Shown in pieces: positions 38,601 to 48,582 of a stretch of DNA of 64,000 nt. Where the stretch lies: assembly GCA_003427395.1 (NCBI GenBank), contig BFEA01000232.1:1486107-1550106 (forward strand), read 5' to 3'. Below the pieces are notes generated by a model, which saw nothing but the letters and a program-made list of their open reading frames with translations, was not told the DNA's origin and ran no database searches. Each line of letters opens with the position of its first letter. The stretch's first letter is position 1. Both the position numbers and the translations under genes were made by a program. The DNA comes from Chara braunii (taxonomy: Eukaryota; Streptophyta; Charophyceae; Charales; Characeae).

Positions 38601-39793
38601 CCGGTCCTCCTGGTCAGGTCAACCCTTGTCCTAGATGATAATTATTTCAGACCCCTCATCAAGGTCTCCCTAATTTACCTCCCCATTCCTAAGTACTTCT
38701 TCCCGTAATACCCTCGGTCGGTCATCCATTTCCCCACATTCTTTCTCTTGGTTCCATTTCAGTTGATCTCTATCCTCCTTCCTTCCGATCATCTCTTACT
38801 CGTGAGGACTTAGATGGGGGGGGTGGAATAGACTTAGAAATATGCCCCGTGCAACAACCCAAGCTCAATCAACCTTTACAGAGGGGGAACACATAAAAAA
38901 AATCAGACAATCTCACATACGGGCCGGTCATCTCCTCACCGACCATCCCCAATATGGTCTCTCCGCTGGTACTATCGGTAGAGTCTTATCCCATACCTCA
39001 AGCGCAGCTCAACCGTCGCGAGCGCGGTACCCAAGCTCCGAGAAGGAAAAAGTCTAAAAACCTAGTCTGTCGGTGCCTCTTATCACATTCGTCGTGCGCT
39101 TGGGCAAATGGTTGTGGGTTGTTTCTTCGGGAAAAAAATCTAAGAACGTAGTTTGTCGGTCCCCCTTATCTGTCTTACCGTGTAATTGGGCAAATGGTTG
39201 TCTAAGATTGGTTATGTGGGATGTTTCTTCAAGAAAAAGGTCTGAAAGCGCGGTTTGTCCCCTCGCCTTTATCTGGCTTACCATGTGCCTGGGCCGAAGG
39301 TCGGCTAGGCTCCAGGGCCTAAACGGCTACACACTGACACTCTGAGCAGTCCCCACCTTCAGATAGTCGGAAGGGTTTGGTTGGGGCCTGGTTTGAGCCT
39401 GAGTGTTGGGGACGGAAGCAGAGGCTCGGACGGACATCAGTGTCGGCTAGCAGGGGAAAGTTGTGGACTGGGAAGCTTGGTGTGAAGGTGGCATAAGCCA
39501 AGGAGGCTGGCTGGCAAACTGGCGCCGTTGTCGGGGATGGGCTTCCTCTAACAACCTCCGCTGGCCCAACGGACGAAAAGGGGAAGAGGACAAGTGTGAC
39601 AAGTGGTGGTGAGGTTGTCCAACTTCGACAAGAGTAACATGCGGATACAAGTGTGACCAGTATCGACAAGTATCTAGCGGCGAGTGTGACAAGTGGTGAC
39701 AAGTGTGGCGGACGGTCGCAAGTGTAGTCCCCGGTTTCTAACCATGTGAAGGCTTTTTCGTTCTCGGACATCTGGTTTTGGCTTCAATAAACG
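38601..39793. other. Non-coding DNA between elements B and C
   Basis: No gene is supported. It should include the 5' end of element B (minus) and of element C (plus), which diverge from here. Besides the tandem repeat at 39046-39300 there are recurring CAAGTGTGAC phrases at 39590-39725. No LTR boundary or primer-binding site could be fixed. Confidence 0.4.
39046..39300 (+). repeat. Degenerate ~90-100-bp tandem repeat, 3 copies
   Basis: Units begin AAAAAGTCTAAAAACCTAG or a variant (TCTAAGAACGTAG, TCTGAAAGCGCGG) followed by a TTTGTCGG-type block, at about 39050, 39139 and 39241. GGGCAAATGGTTGT follows in the first two. Confidence 0.8.
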
Positions 39794-40497
39794 GTGCCTC
39801 TTCTTTTTGGGGTGATCTTGGGGGGGGCGTGTGAGGGGCTTGTCGTTTTGCAAGTCCGCACCGGCCCCACTTGTGACTCCAAAAATTCAGGCCAGATCGC
39901 CTCGGGGTTTTGTTTTTGGTGTGTTTTGTTTTCGAAACAAGTGGAAATAAGGGGGGGAAAACGTTTTTTGCTTGCTGAGTGTTTGGATCGAATGAGGGTG
40001 AAAATTAGTAAAAGAAGAGGGGTGGTTTCACAGGAAAATCAGGTCAGTCGGCCGACACGTGGGGAGGAAGCAAGCAACCTTGGGGGAAGGGTCTTTCAGA
40101 GGGAACCTGGGATACCTTCCGTGTGGGATCCAAGGGGTTTAATTCCAAGAGAAAGGGCCTTACCTCTCGTCCTTGATCCTGAGGGACTAACGGCAAGACC
40201 TATAGTAGCAGAGAGAGAAGGAAGGGGTTCGGTAGGAAGGGTTGTCTCCGGTCGAGAAGAGAGGGGTGCCACCCAAAGGGCCGGCTCTAGAGTAGTTCCC
40301 AAGCCTCAAGTCGAGAGAAAAGAGGGAAGGGTATCAAGCCAAGAAGGGGGTTCGCAAAGGGACGACGTTTGGTCTTAAGTGGAGAGTGTGACAGGAGAGG
40401 GTTTGGAGGCCGGGTCCTGGGTGGACCGGTGCCTTGCCGACTTCTCCGACTCGGAGCTTGGGGACTACTGGGACTACGATAATGAGTATTGAAGGGG
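39794..40497 (+). pseudogene. Element C first accessory ORF, charged
   Basis: ORF 39794-40378 (GTG-type start) is Arg/Glu/Gly-rich and carries RPTRGEEASNLGGR, close to RPTKGEEAGPNRGRR in the element B post-integrase ORF. After TAA 40376-40378 the same frame continues to about 40497 and ends in SDSELGDYWDYDNEY, closely resembling the acidic tail of accessory ORF 1 in element A. So all three elements seem to own a related charged protein. Function unknown. Confidence 0.45.
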
Positions 40498-41107
40498 ATC
40501 GAATGCTTTGAGGTATGTACCTTAATAGGCCCAACCTGAGAAACTCTCTTGCAAGATTTATCCCCTCCCTCTTTTTGGAAACCCCGATAAGGAAAACTCT
40601 GATTCCAAGAGAGAAGAGAGCAAGACGGTGGCGAGAAAGAAAGAGGGAACGAAGGAAGAAGAGTTCACGATTGGAGGCGGAGCATATGGGGGGATAATGG
40701 GGGGGAATAGACAGGCTAGCAATTGATGATTGGTAGGCGGATAAAAGTCCTGGGACCCGGGTAATTCCATGCTCGAGGTGGGCCGAGTTGTGGCGTGGTA
40801 CTGGATAGGATAAATTAGGATTAAGTGTCGGTTCGGTGGGAGACGTAAGGTACTGGTGTGTGACTTTGGTCCGACTCTGTGGGGGGGTTTGCCACCTCTC
40901 TTCAGGGATAACTTGTGCTTGCGGCTAGTCTCCACGCCTTGAAGTGGGAGGACCTCACAGCCGGGGAGGACAGGAGGGTAGCCGAGTGAGACGGCGTTGC
41001 TCCACTGGTCCATTTGAACCTGCTGGGCTCACATGCACCTTCTCCTTGCAGGTTAGGGGTGGTCTCTCGAGTAGCCAAGGCTAGAAAGAAGGGTCTTTGA
41101 TTAGGGT

Positions 41108-41494
41108 GTGTGTATGAGCCTAGAGGTGGTACCGGAAGGTATCAGTGTGGGTAATTACGGGGAGATCGACGTGTGGTGTTATATTTTTCGTCTATGGACT
41201 GGGGACTTCGACATTGCCATTTACGTGGAGGAAGGGCAAGACCAAGGGGAAGATTTCCTCAGTAGTTGGGAAGAAGCAGTTGGTCACTCGCGGTTGGAAA
41301 TGGAAGAACTGAGGGGCTATGGGCTTAAGTATTTTTATGGGTTAGGTTGCTGAACCTACACGAGGGGCGGACGCCCGACGTCGATAATACCTAAAGCCTG
41401 TCTTGACGGATCGGACGGTTGGAAAGTGCTGGTGGAAATCATCAAGGAGATAGTGAAAGGCGAGCAGGCGGAGGGTGGGATTAGTTTCTCGTGA
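41108..41494 (+). pseudogene. Pre-gag type I module, copy C1
   Basis: Frame 41108-41353 reads VPEGISVGNYGEIDVWCYIF, then RLWTGDFDIAIYVEEG; after a TGA the same frame goes on with CLDGSDGWKVLVEIIKEIV to about 41494. It aligns with the type I modules of element A (VVRFIKTEEFDVRVY; SFTDRRDWAPLL). One in-frame stop. It is the first module of the array in C. Confidence 0.55.
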
Positions 41495-41533
41495 ATCCCG
41501 AACTATTAAGAATAGGGAGAGGGAAAAAAATCT

Positions 41534-41860
41534 ATGAGTTTGAGAATTCTAGAGGTTGAGCCAGCCGGCATCAGTGTAGGCAGTTACAGAGGGGTAGACG
41601 TGTGGTGTTACACCTTTTTTCTATGGACAGGGGACTTTGACATAGCTCTCTGTGTAGAGGAGGGGTCAGATCAAGGAGAAGACTTCCTACGTAGCTGGAA
41701 GAGGTCGTCGATCATTCACGATTGGAAAGGGAACTATTGGGGGGCTACGGGATCAAGTGTTAGGCTACCGAACTTACGCACGACGTCCTCAACTGGCATC
41801 AGTTATAGTCGACGCCTATCTTGACGGGTCGGACGATTGGAGGGTATAGTGGCAATCATC
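41534..41860 (+). pseudogene. Pre-gag type I module, copy C2
   Basis: ATG-initiated and about 75% similar to C1: VEPAGISVGSYRGVDVWCYT, then LWTGDFDIALCVEEGSDQGE. After residue 60 the frame slips, and a TDGSDDW-like end appears in another phase near 41825. A recent duplicate of C1 with a later frameshift. Confidence 0.55.
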
Positions 41861-41889
41861 GAAGAGGTAGTTCAAAGGCAGGTTGGTGG

Positions 41890-42648
41890 AGGAGAAAGGT
41901 AGGGCATAATTAGAATTGTCGAGGAAACAAAAAACGACAGGGTTAAAATCGAAAGGGTCGACCTCTGCAGAGAGTGGGAGGGTTTTAGCGTCCCTTTGGA
42001 CCATCGCACCGAAAGATACTTGGTAGGACACGAGAGGGGTATTGAACTCAAGGAAGGGGTTTTTCTTTGGGCTCGGTTCGCTGTAGGAATTTGGGAAGGG
42101 GGTCAGTGGACCAGGACTAGATCTGGGAACGGGAGGAGAGCCCGGCAGGCTGAAGTCCGCGCCGAAGGAATGATAACTTAAGCCGGGAGGTCTGGGTAGA
42201 CTACGTCGTCCATTGGGTTTTAGGGTGGCTTCGGACCGACCATTGAGAGCTCCGCGCAAAGCTTGTCCTGAGACAGATCTTTGAGCAAGCGCCTCTTCAG
42301 CACCGACTCCCGATCCGTTTTCGGGTGACTTGTGCTCGAGACAAGGAATACCCCCTAGCTACAGGTTATGCCCAAACCATCTTCCCTTCCTACGTCTTCC
42401 GGAGAGTGTGAGGGGAAGGGGCCGCCTACGAGTAAGTTGTGAGGTCGATAGAGCGGGAGGTCGGAAGGGGGTTTTCCTTTAGATCCCTTCATTGGTACCT
42501 CATATATTGTGTGGACAACCGAGTACCGTACGAAGCTAGGGCCGACAGGATAAGGGAAAAAATCTCCTTGGACTCGGAGAGAGATCCTGAAGGAGGAAGG
42601 GATTACCGCTATAGGAGATTTTTTGGGGTGCGGCGAAACGTGTTCTAG
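41890..42648 (+). pseudogene. Pre-gag type II module, copy C3, broken
   Basis: 41890-42181 encodes RVKIERVDLCREWEGFSVP and ELKEGVFLWARFAVGIWEGG, matching the beginning of the module at 45030 (EGAYVWIRARRLTWKEGVW). 42439-42648 holds the end lobe (SLHWYLIYCVDNRVPYEARA). The middle is frameshifted. DNA-transposon debris begins about 190 bases further on and interrupts the array. Confidence 0.45.
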
Positions 42649-42840
42649 GACGAATGGTTTATTTCAACAGGGACCTTAGGAGCTTCGTAAGGTCGGACTT
42701 AGAAGGACAAGGGACTCGTATTTTGGTCCCAGGGAATTGAGAAGTTCCTGATTGGAGGAGGTTAGAAGATGGAGAGGTCATCGCCGGCGGTAATTTTGTG
42801 TGGATAAAATATGTGTGTCTTTTTAACAGGAAATGAGGGA

Positions 42841-42925
42841 ATTAAACTCTCATTGAATCCCATTGAATTCCTAAAAATCCCGTTGAATCCCGTTGAATTC
42901 CTAAAAATCCCGTTGAATTCCGGTT
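42841..42925 (+). repeat. Short tandem repeat with GTTGAATTCCTAAAAATCCC
   Basis: TTGAATCCCGTTGAATTCCTAAAAATC is repeated about 2.5 times (27-bp class unit). GTTGAATC motifs also occur, mostly inverted, at 44405-44480 on the other side of the gap, as if both belonged to the ends of one inserted DNA transposon. Confidence 0.6.
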
Positions 42926-43002
42926 AATAAGGAAAATGGGCCGCTCTCGTGCTTTTCGAAAAAAATGGAATCGATGCGCGGGGTTCGGAAGACGTGACCC
43001 TA

Positions 43003-43005
<3 letters not shown>

Positions 43006-43046
<41 letters not shown>
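43006..43046 (+). repeat. Poly(A) tract (41 bp)
   Basis: An uninterrupted run of A. It could be a retroposed 3' end or slippage; no gene body attaches to it. Confidence 0.95.
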
Positions 43047-43051
<5 letters not shown>

Positions 43052-43085
43052 CAACCCCTGAAGCACCTCTTATACCACCAAATTA

Positions 43086-43566
43086 GGGCCTCACTTCACT
43101 ACTCTTGACTCGTGAAAATTTGCAAGAGTGCGGCATGAGTTGTCAGAGTCCGAAAAACACCTAGAGTTTTGTCGCCGCGACACTTAGACCGATGCACTCT
43201 TGCTCGGCTCTTGGTACACATTCAGCGCTCTTGAAGCCGTACACAACAACGCCAGCCTTGTTTGTTCACCCAGACTCCAGACCCGCTCATGAAAATCCTC
43301 ACCATTTCAAAAGACCGTCGGACCAACTTAGCAAAAACGGTCGTTGCAGGGTGGCACACAAGAGTGGTTTGTGCGACTTCTACTCACGACTTCCTTAGAG
43401 CTCTTGAAAGGCGTTTTCATGAGCCACAATCACCAGCGAGTGTAGCGTTTTCAAGAGTTACATTGTGACAACTCTTGAAGCGTTTTCAGACCGTCCAACT
43501 TTAGAGTAAGTGCAGCGGTGTGGAGCTCTTCAAAATGCACATTTCAAGAGTAGTGCAGCGAGGCCC
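43086..43566. mobile_element. Tourist/Harbinger-like MITE, 481 bp
   Basis: The terminal inverted repeats GGGCCTC(A/G)CT(T/G)CACTACTCTTGA match at 21 of 23 positions. They are flanked on both sides by a TTA triplet (43083-43085 and 43567-43569), the TWA target-site duplication typical of PIF/Harbinger elements. The inside is non-coding and rich in ACTCTTGAAG / TTTCAAGAGT in both orientations. A non-autonomous element moved by a transposase from elsewhere. Confidence 0.8.
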
Positions 43567-43684
43567 TTAGACCAACACTGACTGGCCTGCCAACCGCCAC
43601 TCACCAACCTCCCGACACCAGTCCCCAAACCTACCCGGAAGCCCTCTAAGCCATCCGCCCCCACATCCCCCAACCCCCAAGGCC

Positions 43685-43811
43685 CCTGTTATGTGTGTGT
43701 CTATGTGTGTGCCTGCGTGTGAGAATGTGTCTGTGCATGAATATGTATGTATGGGCATGTGTTTGGGTATGTATGTGTTTGTAAGTGTGTGTGTGTGTGT
43801 GTGTGTGTATG
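43685..43811 (+). repeat. (TG)n-rich microsatellite running into a gap
   Basis: Interrupted TG/ATGTGTGT repeats ending in a pure (GT)n run just before the N tract. Confidence 0.95.
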
Positions 43812-44262
43812 NNNNNNNNNNNNNNNNNNNNNNNNNNNNNNNNNNNNNNNNNNNNNNNNNNNNNNNNNNNNNNNNNNNNNNNNNNNNNNNNNNNNNNNNN
43901 NNNNNNNNNNNNNNNNNNNNNNNNNNNNNNNNNNNNNNNNNNNNNNNNNNNNNNNNNNNNNNNNNNNNNNNNNNNNNNNNNNNNNNNNNNNNNNNNNNNN
44001 NNNNNNNNNNNNNNNNNNNNNNNNNNNNNNNNNNNNNNNNNNNNNNNNNNNNNNNNNNNNNNNNNNNNNNNNNNNNNNNNNNNNNNNNNNNNNNNNNNNN
44101 NNNNNNNNNNNNNNNNNNNNNNNNNNNNNNNNNNNNNNNNNNNNNNNNNNNNNNNNNNNNNNNNNNNNNNNNNNNNNNNNNNNNNNNNNNNNNNNNNNNN
44201 NNNNNNNNNNNNNNNNNNNNNNNNNNNNNNNNNNNNNNNNNNNNNNNNNNNNNNNNNNNNNN
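43812..44262. other. Assembly gap (451 N)
   Basis: An N run placed between a (GT)n microsatellite and a T run, as expected from a failed low-complexity assembly. Confidence 0.99.
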
Positions 44263-44500
44263 TTTTTTTTAAATGTAGTAAAAACTCAAAAAATTAAAAT
44301 TAAAATATGAGGTTGTAGAGCTCAAAAAGATCTACAACCCTATAGTTTTTTTTTGTTTTTTTTTTTTGCCCGCAAAAAAAATCATCGCGGGTCCCGTTGT
44401 AACATGTTTAACGGGTTTTTCAACGGGATTCAACGTGGATTCAATGCGCGTTGAATCTTTCAACGCGAAACCCATGTTGAATCGATTTTCGAACACATAG
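44263..44500. other. AT-rich hairpins and inverted GTTGAATC motifs
   Basis: GGTTGTAGA...TCTACAACC (about 44312-44338) forms a hairpin; CCCGC...GCGGG flanks an AT run at about 44371-44393. GATTCAACG/CGTTGAATC motifs follow. Likely the right end of a DNA transposon whose left end is at about 42841. Confidence 0.4.
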
Positions 44501-44648
44501 GATAAAGTTAACAGAGGCACAAAAGAAAGAAGTGACTACGGAGGAGCCAAAATTGTATCTTAGGGTTACTTCGGTCATTTTCATCGAGCCAGCCTCGTGG
44601 ACTAAGATTGTGGTATCTCTGATCTTAGGTTAAGGGGGTGGGCTGGAC

Positions 44649-45029
44649 TTGTTGCTTGAAGAAGCCAAGGGAGTATGGAAGAGGTGGATATGTAGGGCCT
44701 TACGAGGGGTTGGGTTTGTAGCCGAGGAGAAGGAGAGGTTCGCCAGTGAGGGGGAATTTCCGCGATCGAGTTATCCAGTAACCATAAGGGCGCTGCGTTT
44801 TGTGCTCTTGGTAGAAGATGAGGGAAGGATATTAAGGCTCTTAGAAAAAGGAAGGAGGTTAGGGTTATCTTTTGGAGCGCTGTGGTTACTCTACACCCAC
44901 TTTGTTAACCATGTAATCCTTTCTCAGCGTAGGCTCTGGGGGATATATAGGAGGTTTGGGTCTCTCAAAAAGGCCTTTTCGCTCACTCCGAAGGGGTATC
45001 ACGAATGCGTATTCAAGCTACCGTGGTAG
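44649..45029 (+). pseudogene. Pre-gag type II module, copy C4, C-terminal lobe
   Basis: A 126-codon frame containing ALRFVLLVEDEGRILRLLEK, FGALWLLYTHFVNHVILSQR and RLWGIYRRFGSLKKAF. This corresponds to the VPRFMIDLIFG...IGMFYDVSVEHGPFW end of the type II modules in B. The N-terminal lobe is missing, presumably lost with the inserted DNA at 42.8-44.5 kb. Confidence 0.45.
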
Positions 45030-45649
45030 ATGGTGAAATTTATTCTTAGTAATGGAGGGACTGTGGAATCGGTAGAGGCCGACGAAGGAGGAGGGTTCTT
45101 GATTCCAAGGGACCCACGCGTAACCCCTTATTGGATGAGTGTTGAGAAATGAGGGGTGATCAAAGAGGGCGCTTACGTGTGGATTAGGGCGCGTCGATTG
45201 ACGTGGAAGGAAGGAGTGTGGAGCGGTGGTCCGCCTCATATCGGCAGGTTCCTCAACATACATGTGATAGTTTTCTTAGACGACGATTCCTGGACCAAGG
45301 TTTGGAAAGGCTTGGTGACTGGCCGAGAGATGCATACCAGCTACGGAGAATCCGCAAGGAAGGTGGCAAACGACTTGGTCTTGGGGGATTTCGAGGAAGA
45401 GACTTTCGAGTCGTGGATGCTGGTATCATTCGCGAACTGGGCGAGGTCCCCCGGGCCTCAAAGGTCCTCTGCACAATCTTTGCCCGATTGTTTGGTGGGA
45501 ACACTCTTGCAGGATTCAGAGGAAAGGGTCATAGAGGGGTACTTCGGTCCGCCCATCGATCGGGAATTCGGGCGCTAGGGTTATTCTGGCTCTACACCCG
45601 GTGTGATGACGCAGGGGTTCCGGCAAAGAGACACTTAGTTGGGGTTTAG
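45030..45649 (+). pseudogene. Pre-gag type II module, copy C5
   Basis: Begins with GTVESVEADEGGGFLIPRD, then (45156-45578) EGAYVWIRARRLTWKEGVW and FLNIHVIVFLDDDSWTKVWK; the overlapping frame 45203-45649 supplies RVVDAGIIRELGEVP, IFARLFGGNTLAGF and LGLFWLYTRCDDAGVPAKRH. The part order equals B3 in element B, showing that elements B and C share this family. Broken by a stop and one frameshift. Confidence 0.5.
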
Positions 45650-45894
45650 AAGCGGCTGAGGGAGTTCGAGGAAGTGAGGGTGCGTGTCACCGACGTCACC
45701 TACGTGTGTATATTTGGAGAGGAACAAGTGGCAAACCGAAAAAAGTACGGGCCTCGTAGGGGATTATGATTAAAAGGGATCTGGGGCGCGCTGGGCCTCT
45801 GTACATCCTATAGAAGAAGCGGGGGGAAATTGTCGGGTCACCCTCCCAAAATCAGGCTTAGCCGCTATCCCTCAAACTCAGTGGGTTCAGAAGG

Positions 45895-46115
45895 AGGAAG
45901 CGGAGACCTACCGTGGTAAGGCATTCGTTCGTCTGACTGTAAGCAACGAAGGTGATTTGCTGGTCGGACGAGTAAAGATCTTCCTTTCAAAGGAAGAGCT
46001 CGTAGAGGCAGTTTTGAGTTTGAAATTGGGGGAAGATCCTCTTTGGCACGAGTGGCCCGTAAGGACCACGTTAGAAGAGCTGGTTAACGAGGTAGAGTTG
46101 CCAAGGGGATGCTGA
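45895..46115 (+). CDS. Pre-gag type III module, copy C6
   Basis: An open stretch without a usable ATG, with KAFVRLTVSNEGDLLVGRVK, IFLSKEELVEAV and a helix-like end. It aligns with SVIRFSLVSEGNLRTWRAE and IFLSDSDRQFF at 47199-47522, and partly with AKFSITVSESGG at 46907. The first of three type III copies. Function unknown. Confidence 0.45.
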
Positions 46116-46138
46116 ATAGCCTACCGGGTGACATACGC

Positions 46139-46516
46139 TGGGTTTGAGGAGGTGTCGTATTTTACTACCAGCCCCCCGGTGGAACTACCCAATTCATCTT
46201 CGAGAGAATCTACCCCTCCGAGACGGTTAAAGAAGCGGTGGAAAAAAGGGTCGCGGTCCTAAAGCAGTTTCTCTTTACGGAATCAGACTTGCATACTCTC
46301 TTAACGTGGTGTCTTCTAAACCCGAGTCATAACAACAGGTCGTGGTTAAACAACCTCGGGTACACATTTAAAGGTTGGGGGCAACACGTGAGGGACTCGA
46401 CGATCTCGTGGAGGTACCTTGGTGAGATTTGTGAGACTGGGTTAGAAGACCTCGACCCTTTGGAGCTCATTCGCATTGCTATTGCATGCAAGCGAAGGAG
46501 CATTAGGCATGAGTGA
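46139..46516 (+). CDS. Pre-gag type IV module, copy C7
   Basis: An open frame whose listed start at 46238 is non-ATG; coding similarity begins earlier with VVFYYQPPGGTTQFIFERIY. It then has SETVKEAVEKRVAVLKQFLF, TESDLHTLLTWCLL and ETGLEDLDPLELIRIAIACK. It aligns with 47526-48053. Directly follows the type III copy C6. Confidence 0.45.
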
Positions 46517-46714
46517 GCTTGACGATCACGAACTCGTTGGTCTAGATAGGGTAAGGGCGGAGCTTTGTAGGATCCTAACCCTTTGCTGGGCAGAACAGAG
46601 GAGGGTTAGGCCTGGCTCCTTGGCCAGGGTAAAGACACTTGAGGTGGCAACCATTTACGAGGGCTAGGTTTTTGACGAGCAAAAAGAGGAGTTGCTCTCG
46701 GGAGAGAGACAGGC

Positions 46715-47104
46715 ATGAGAGCTAGCTTTACCTCGGGCTTAGTAAATTGGGAGCTAGAGAGTCGAGACGACGGCCCTGAGGTAGGAGTAGAAGGGGTGGC
46801 GGAAATAGCAGTTGGTCTTCAAGAAGGCCCAACATTTAGAGCGGAAAAAAAGTTCTTTGTGGAGATCCGGAGACTCGCTCTGTGGAAGAGAAGGTCGTGG
46901 ACGACGATGGCAAAATTTTCGATTACTGTAAGTGAGTCCGGAGGGACCTGCTTTTCGAGAGAGTGGAGAGAACCGTTATTGGAGGTTGAACGGAGGTTTG
47001 AGGAAGACGCTAGGAGCTTAGATGTGCCACTTGAAGCAAGGTTACACTTGGTAGAGGCTCGCTTTTGGGATAGGTCGGGAGAGTACGAACGGGTTTTGCG
47101 GTAG
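46715..47104 (+). CDS. Pre-gag type III module, copy C8 (divergent)
   Basis: A 129-codon frame with KKFFVEIRRLALWKRRSW, then MAKFSITVSESGGTCFSREW and a helix-rich second half (ARLHLVEARFWDRSGEYERV). The strand block matches the other type III copies; the helix part differs. Function unknown. Confidence 0.4.
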   Translation: MRASFTSGLVNWELESRDDGPEVGVEGVAEIAVGLQEGPTFRAEKKFFVEIRRLALWKRRSWTTMAKFSITVSESGGTCFSREWREPLLEVERRFEEDARSLDVPLEARLHLVEARFWDRSGEYERVLR

Positions 47105-47198
47105 GTGCTTAGCGAGGGGGGTGACGATGCCCGGCGGGAGTGTGAAGATTCCTTGGTCGCGACGGTTGAGAGATTAGCCAGGGTGAGATAAATCGTCG

Positions 47199-47522
47199 AT
47201 GATTAGGTACGACCAAGGAAACCCTTTCGGGATCCTAGAACGACCTTGGAAATCAGGAGGAAGGTACATAGCAACTCTCCCTAAGATTAGAACTGGAGGG
47301 ACGATGGTCGTAGAGTTCTTTGAAATATACGATAAAAAATCAGTTATTCGTTTTTCATTAGTTTCCGAAGGAAACCTCAGAACGTGGCGAGCCGAAATTT
47401 TCCTATCTGACAGTGATAGGCAATTCTTCACGACCGAGCTAGCAGAAGGGAAGGAACCCTTAGGCCTTGCAAAGAGGGTCTTAGGCCGGCTTAAAAGGTT
47501 AGGAGGAGCTCCCTCGGAATGA
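47199..47522 (+). CDS. Pre-gag type III module, copy C9
   Basis: An ATG-initiated 107-codon frame: GGTMVVEFFEIYDKKSVIRF, SLVSEGNLRTWRAEIFLSD, then GLAKRVLGRLKRLG. It matches 45895-46115 in order and spacing. Only three bases separate it from the next module. Confidence 0.5.
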   Translation: MIRYDQGNPFGILERPWKSGGRYIATLPKIRTGGTMVVEFFEIYDKKSVIRFSLVSEGNLRTWRAEIFLSDSDRQFFTTELAEGKEPLGLAKRVLGRLKRLGGAPSE

Positions 47523-47525
47523 CGC

Positions 47526-48053
47526 GTGCTGGACCGAGTCGAGCCGAGGGGGCGGCAAGAGATTCCTCAGGCGGGACACGACTGGGCCTGGGAAATTCCC
47601 ATCTGGGTTTATTGCCTACTCTACCCTGACGACTCGGTGATTAAGAAAATCTTGAATCGAGGACGGGTGATCGTGAAGTTCCCGTTGGGGGAGACGGAAG
47701 GGCACGAGCTATTCACCCGGTGTTGAGAATCTCTGACTGATACAGACTTCGAATGGTGGGCGCAAGTGGGATAATTCATTAAGCCCCTATTTCAAGGAGA
47801 GACAGGCGAGGTAGATAGGGATTTGATAAGGCATTGTTCCCAAGAGGGGATTGGGAACGTCTCCGATCTTGAAATCTCGCGTTTGGCACTAGCATCCTAC
47901 AACGAAAAGTTGGTGCGAGACCTATGGTGGACCGTGACTAGCGAAGAATCAGTCGGAAGCGACCAGGAAGGAACATCCAGTGAGGTAGGAGAGAGCTCGG
48001 GAGAACGTAGCAGCGATACCGAGGGTACAGACACTAGCGGGGAAAGCAAGTAG
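47526..48053 (+). pseudogene. Pre-gag type IV module, copy C10, with acidic Ser-rich tail
   Basis: PIWVYCLLYPDDSVIKKILN corresponds to FERIYPSETVKEAVEK of copy C7, and EGIGNVSDLEISRLALASYN to ETGLEDLDPLELIRIAIACK. Two in-frame stops (TGA near 47726 and TAA near 47774) divide it. The end is a Ser/Glu/Gly-rich acidic tail (EVGESSGERSSDTEG). It is the last module before the gag region. Confidence 0.45.
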
Positions 48054-48582
48054 AAGGGAATGATTGGGCGCATGGAAAGTGAGGTCGAGCCTAAGCACTC
48101 ATAGTCGCCGAGGATGACGGACGTTGTAAGGGTAAAAGAGGGGGTGGAGCTAGGAATGAGGTTGAGCAAGGAAGCTGAAGGAATAGCAGAGTCGGTGGGT
48201 GTTAGAGATAAGGATGAGCAGAGTACGGATCGGCTTCCTGAAGAAACGGACCCCCCCATCAGGTAAAAGGTGGATATCTAGATCCATTTGCATAGGGACT
48301 TGGAATCCTAAGTGCCGACAAGAGGAAGAATAGCGGAGACCACAGAGGTAACCCCATCGAAAGACGGTGGGCCGATAGGTGGATGCAGAAGAAGGGGCAG
48401 AGGAGGTCTGGTAATGGCACGTGATACAACACGTGGCTGGGGGCTTTGGATAAATGAGGAAGGAGCCCTCAGAGGGAGAGAATTGCTCGAGGAACAGGTT
48501 ACGGAACCAACTGGGAGTGCGCATCGATGGGTTGGTCGGGAAGCCGACTTTGCCTGGGCCTCTTATGAAATGATGAGTAGAA

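Noticed and set aside
42842-43066. Frame with a long poly-Phe run
   Set aside because: Translation of a poly(A)/poly(T) tract.
43691-44272. Long frames across the assembly gap
   Set aside because: They consist of N and (TG)n microsatellite.
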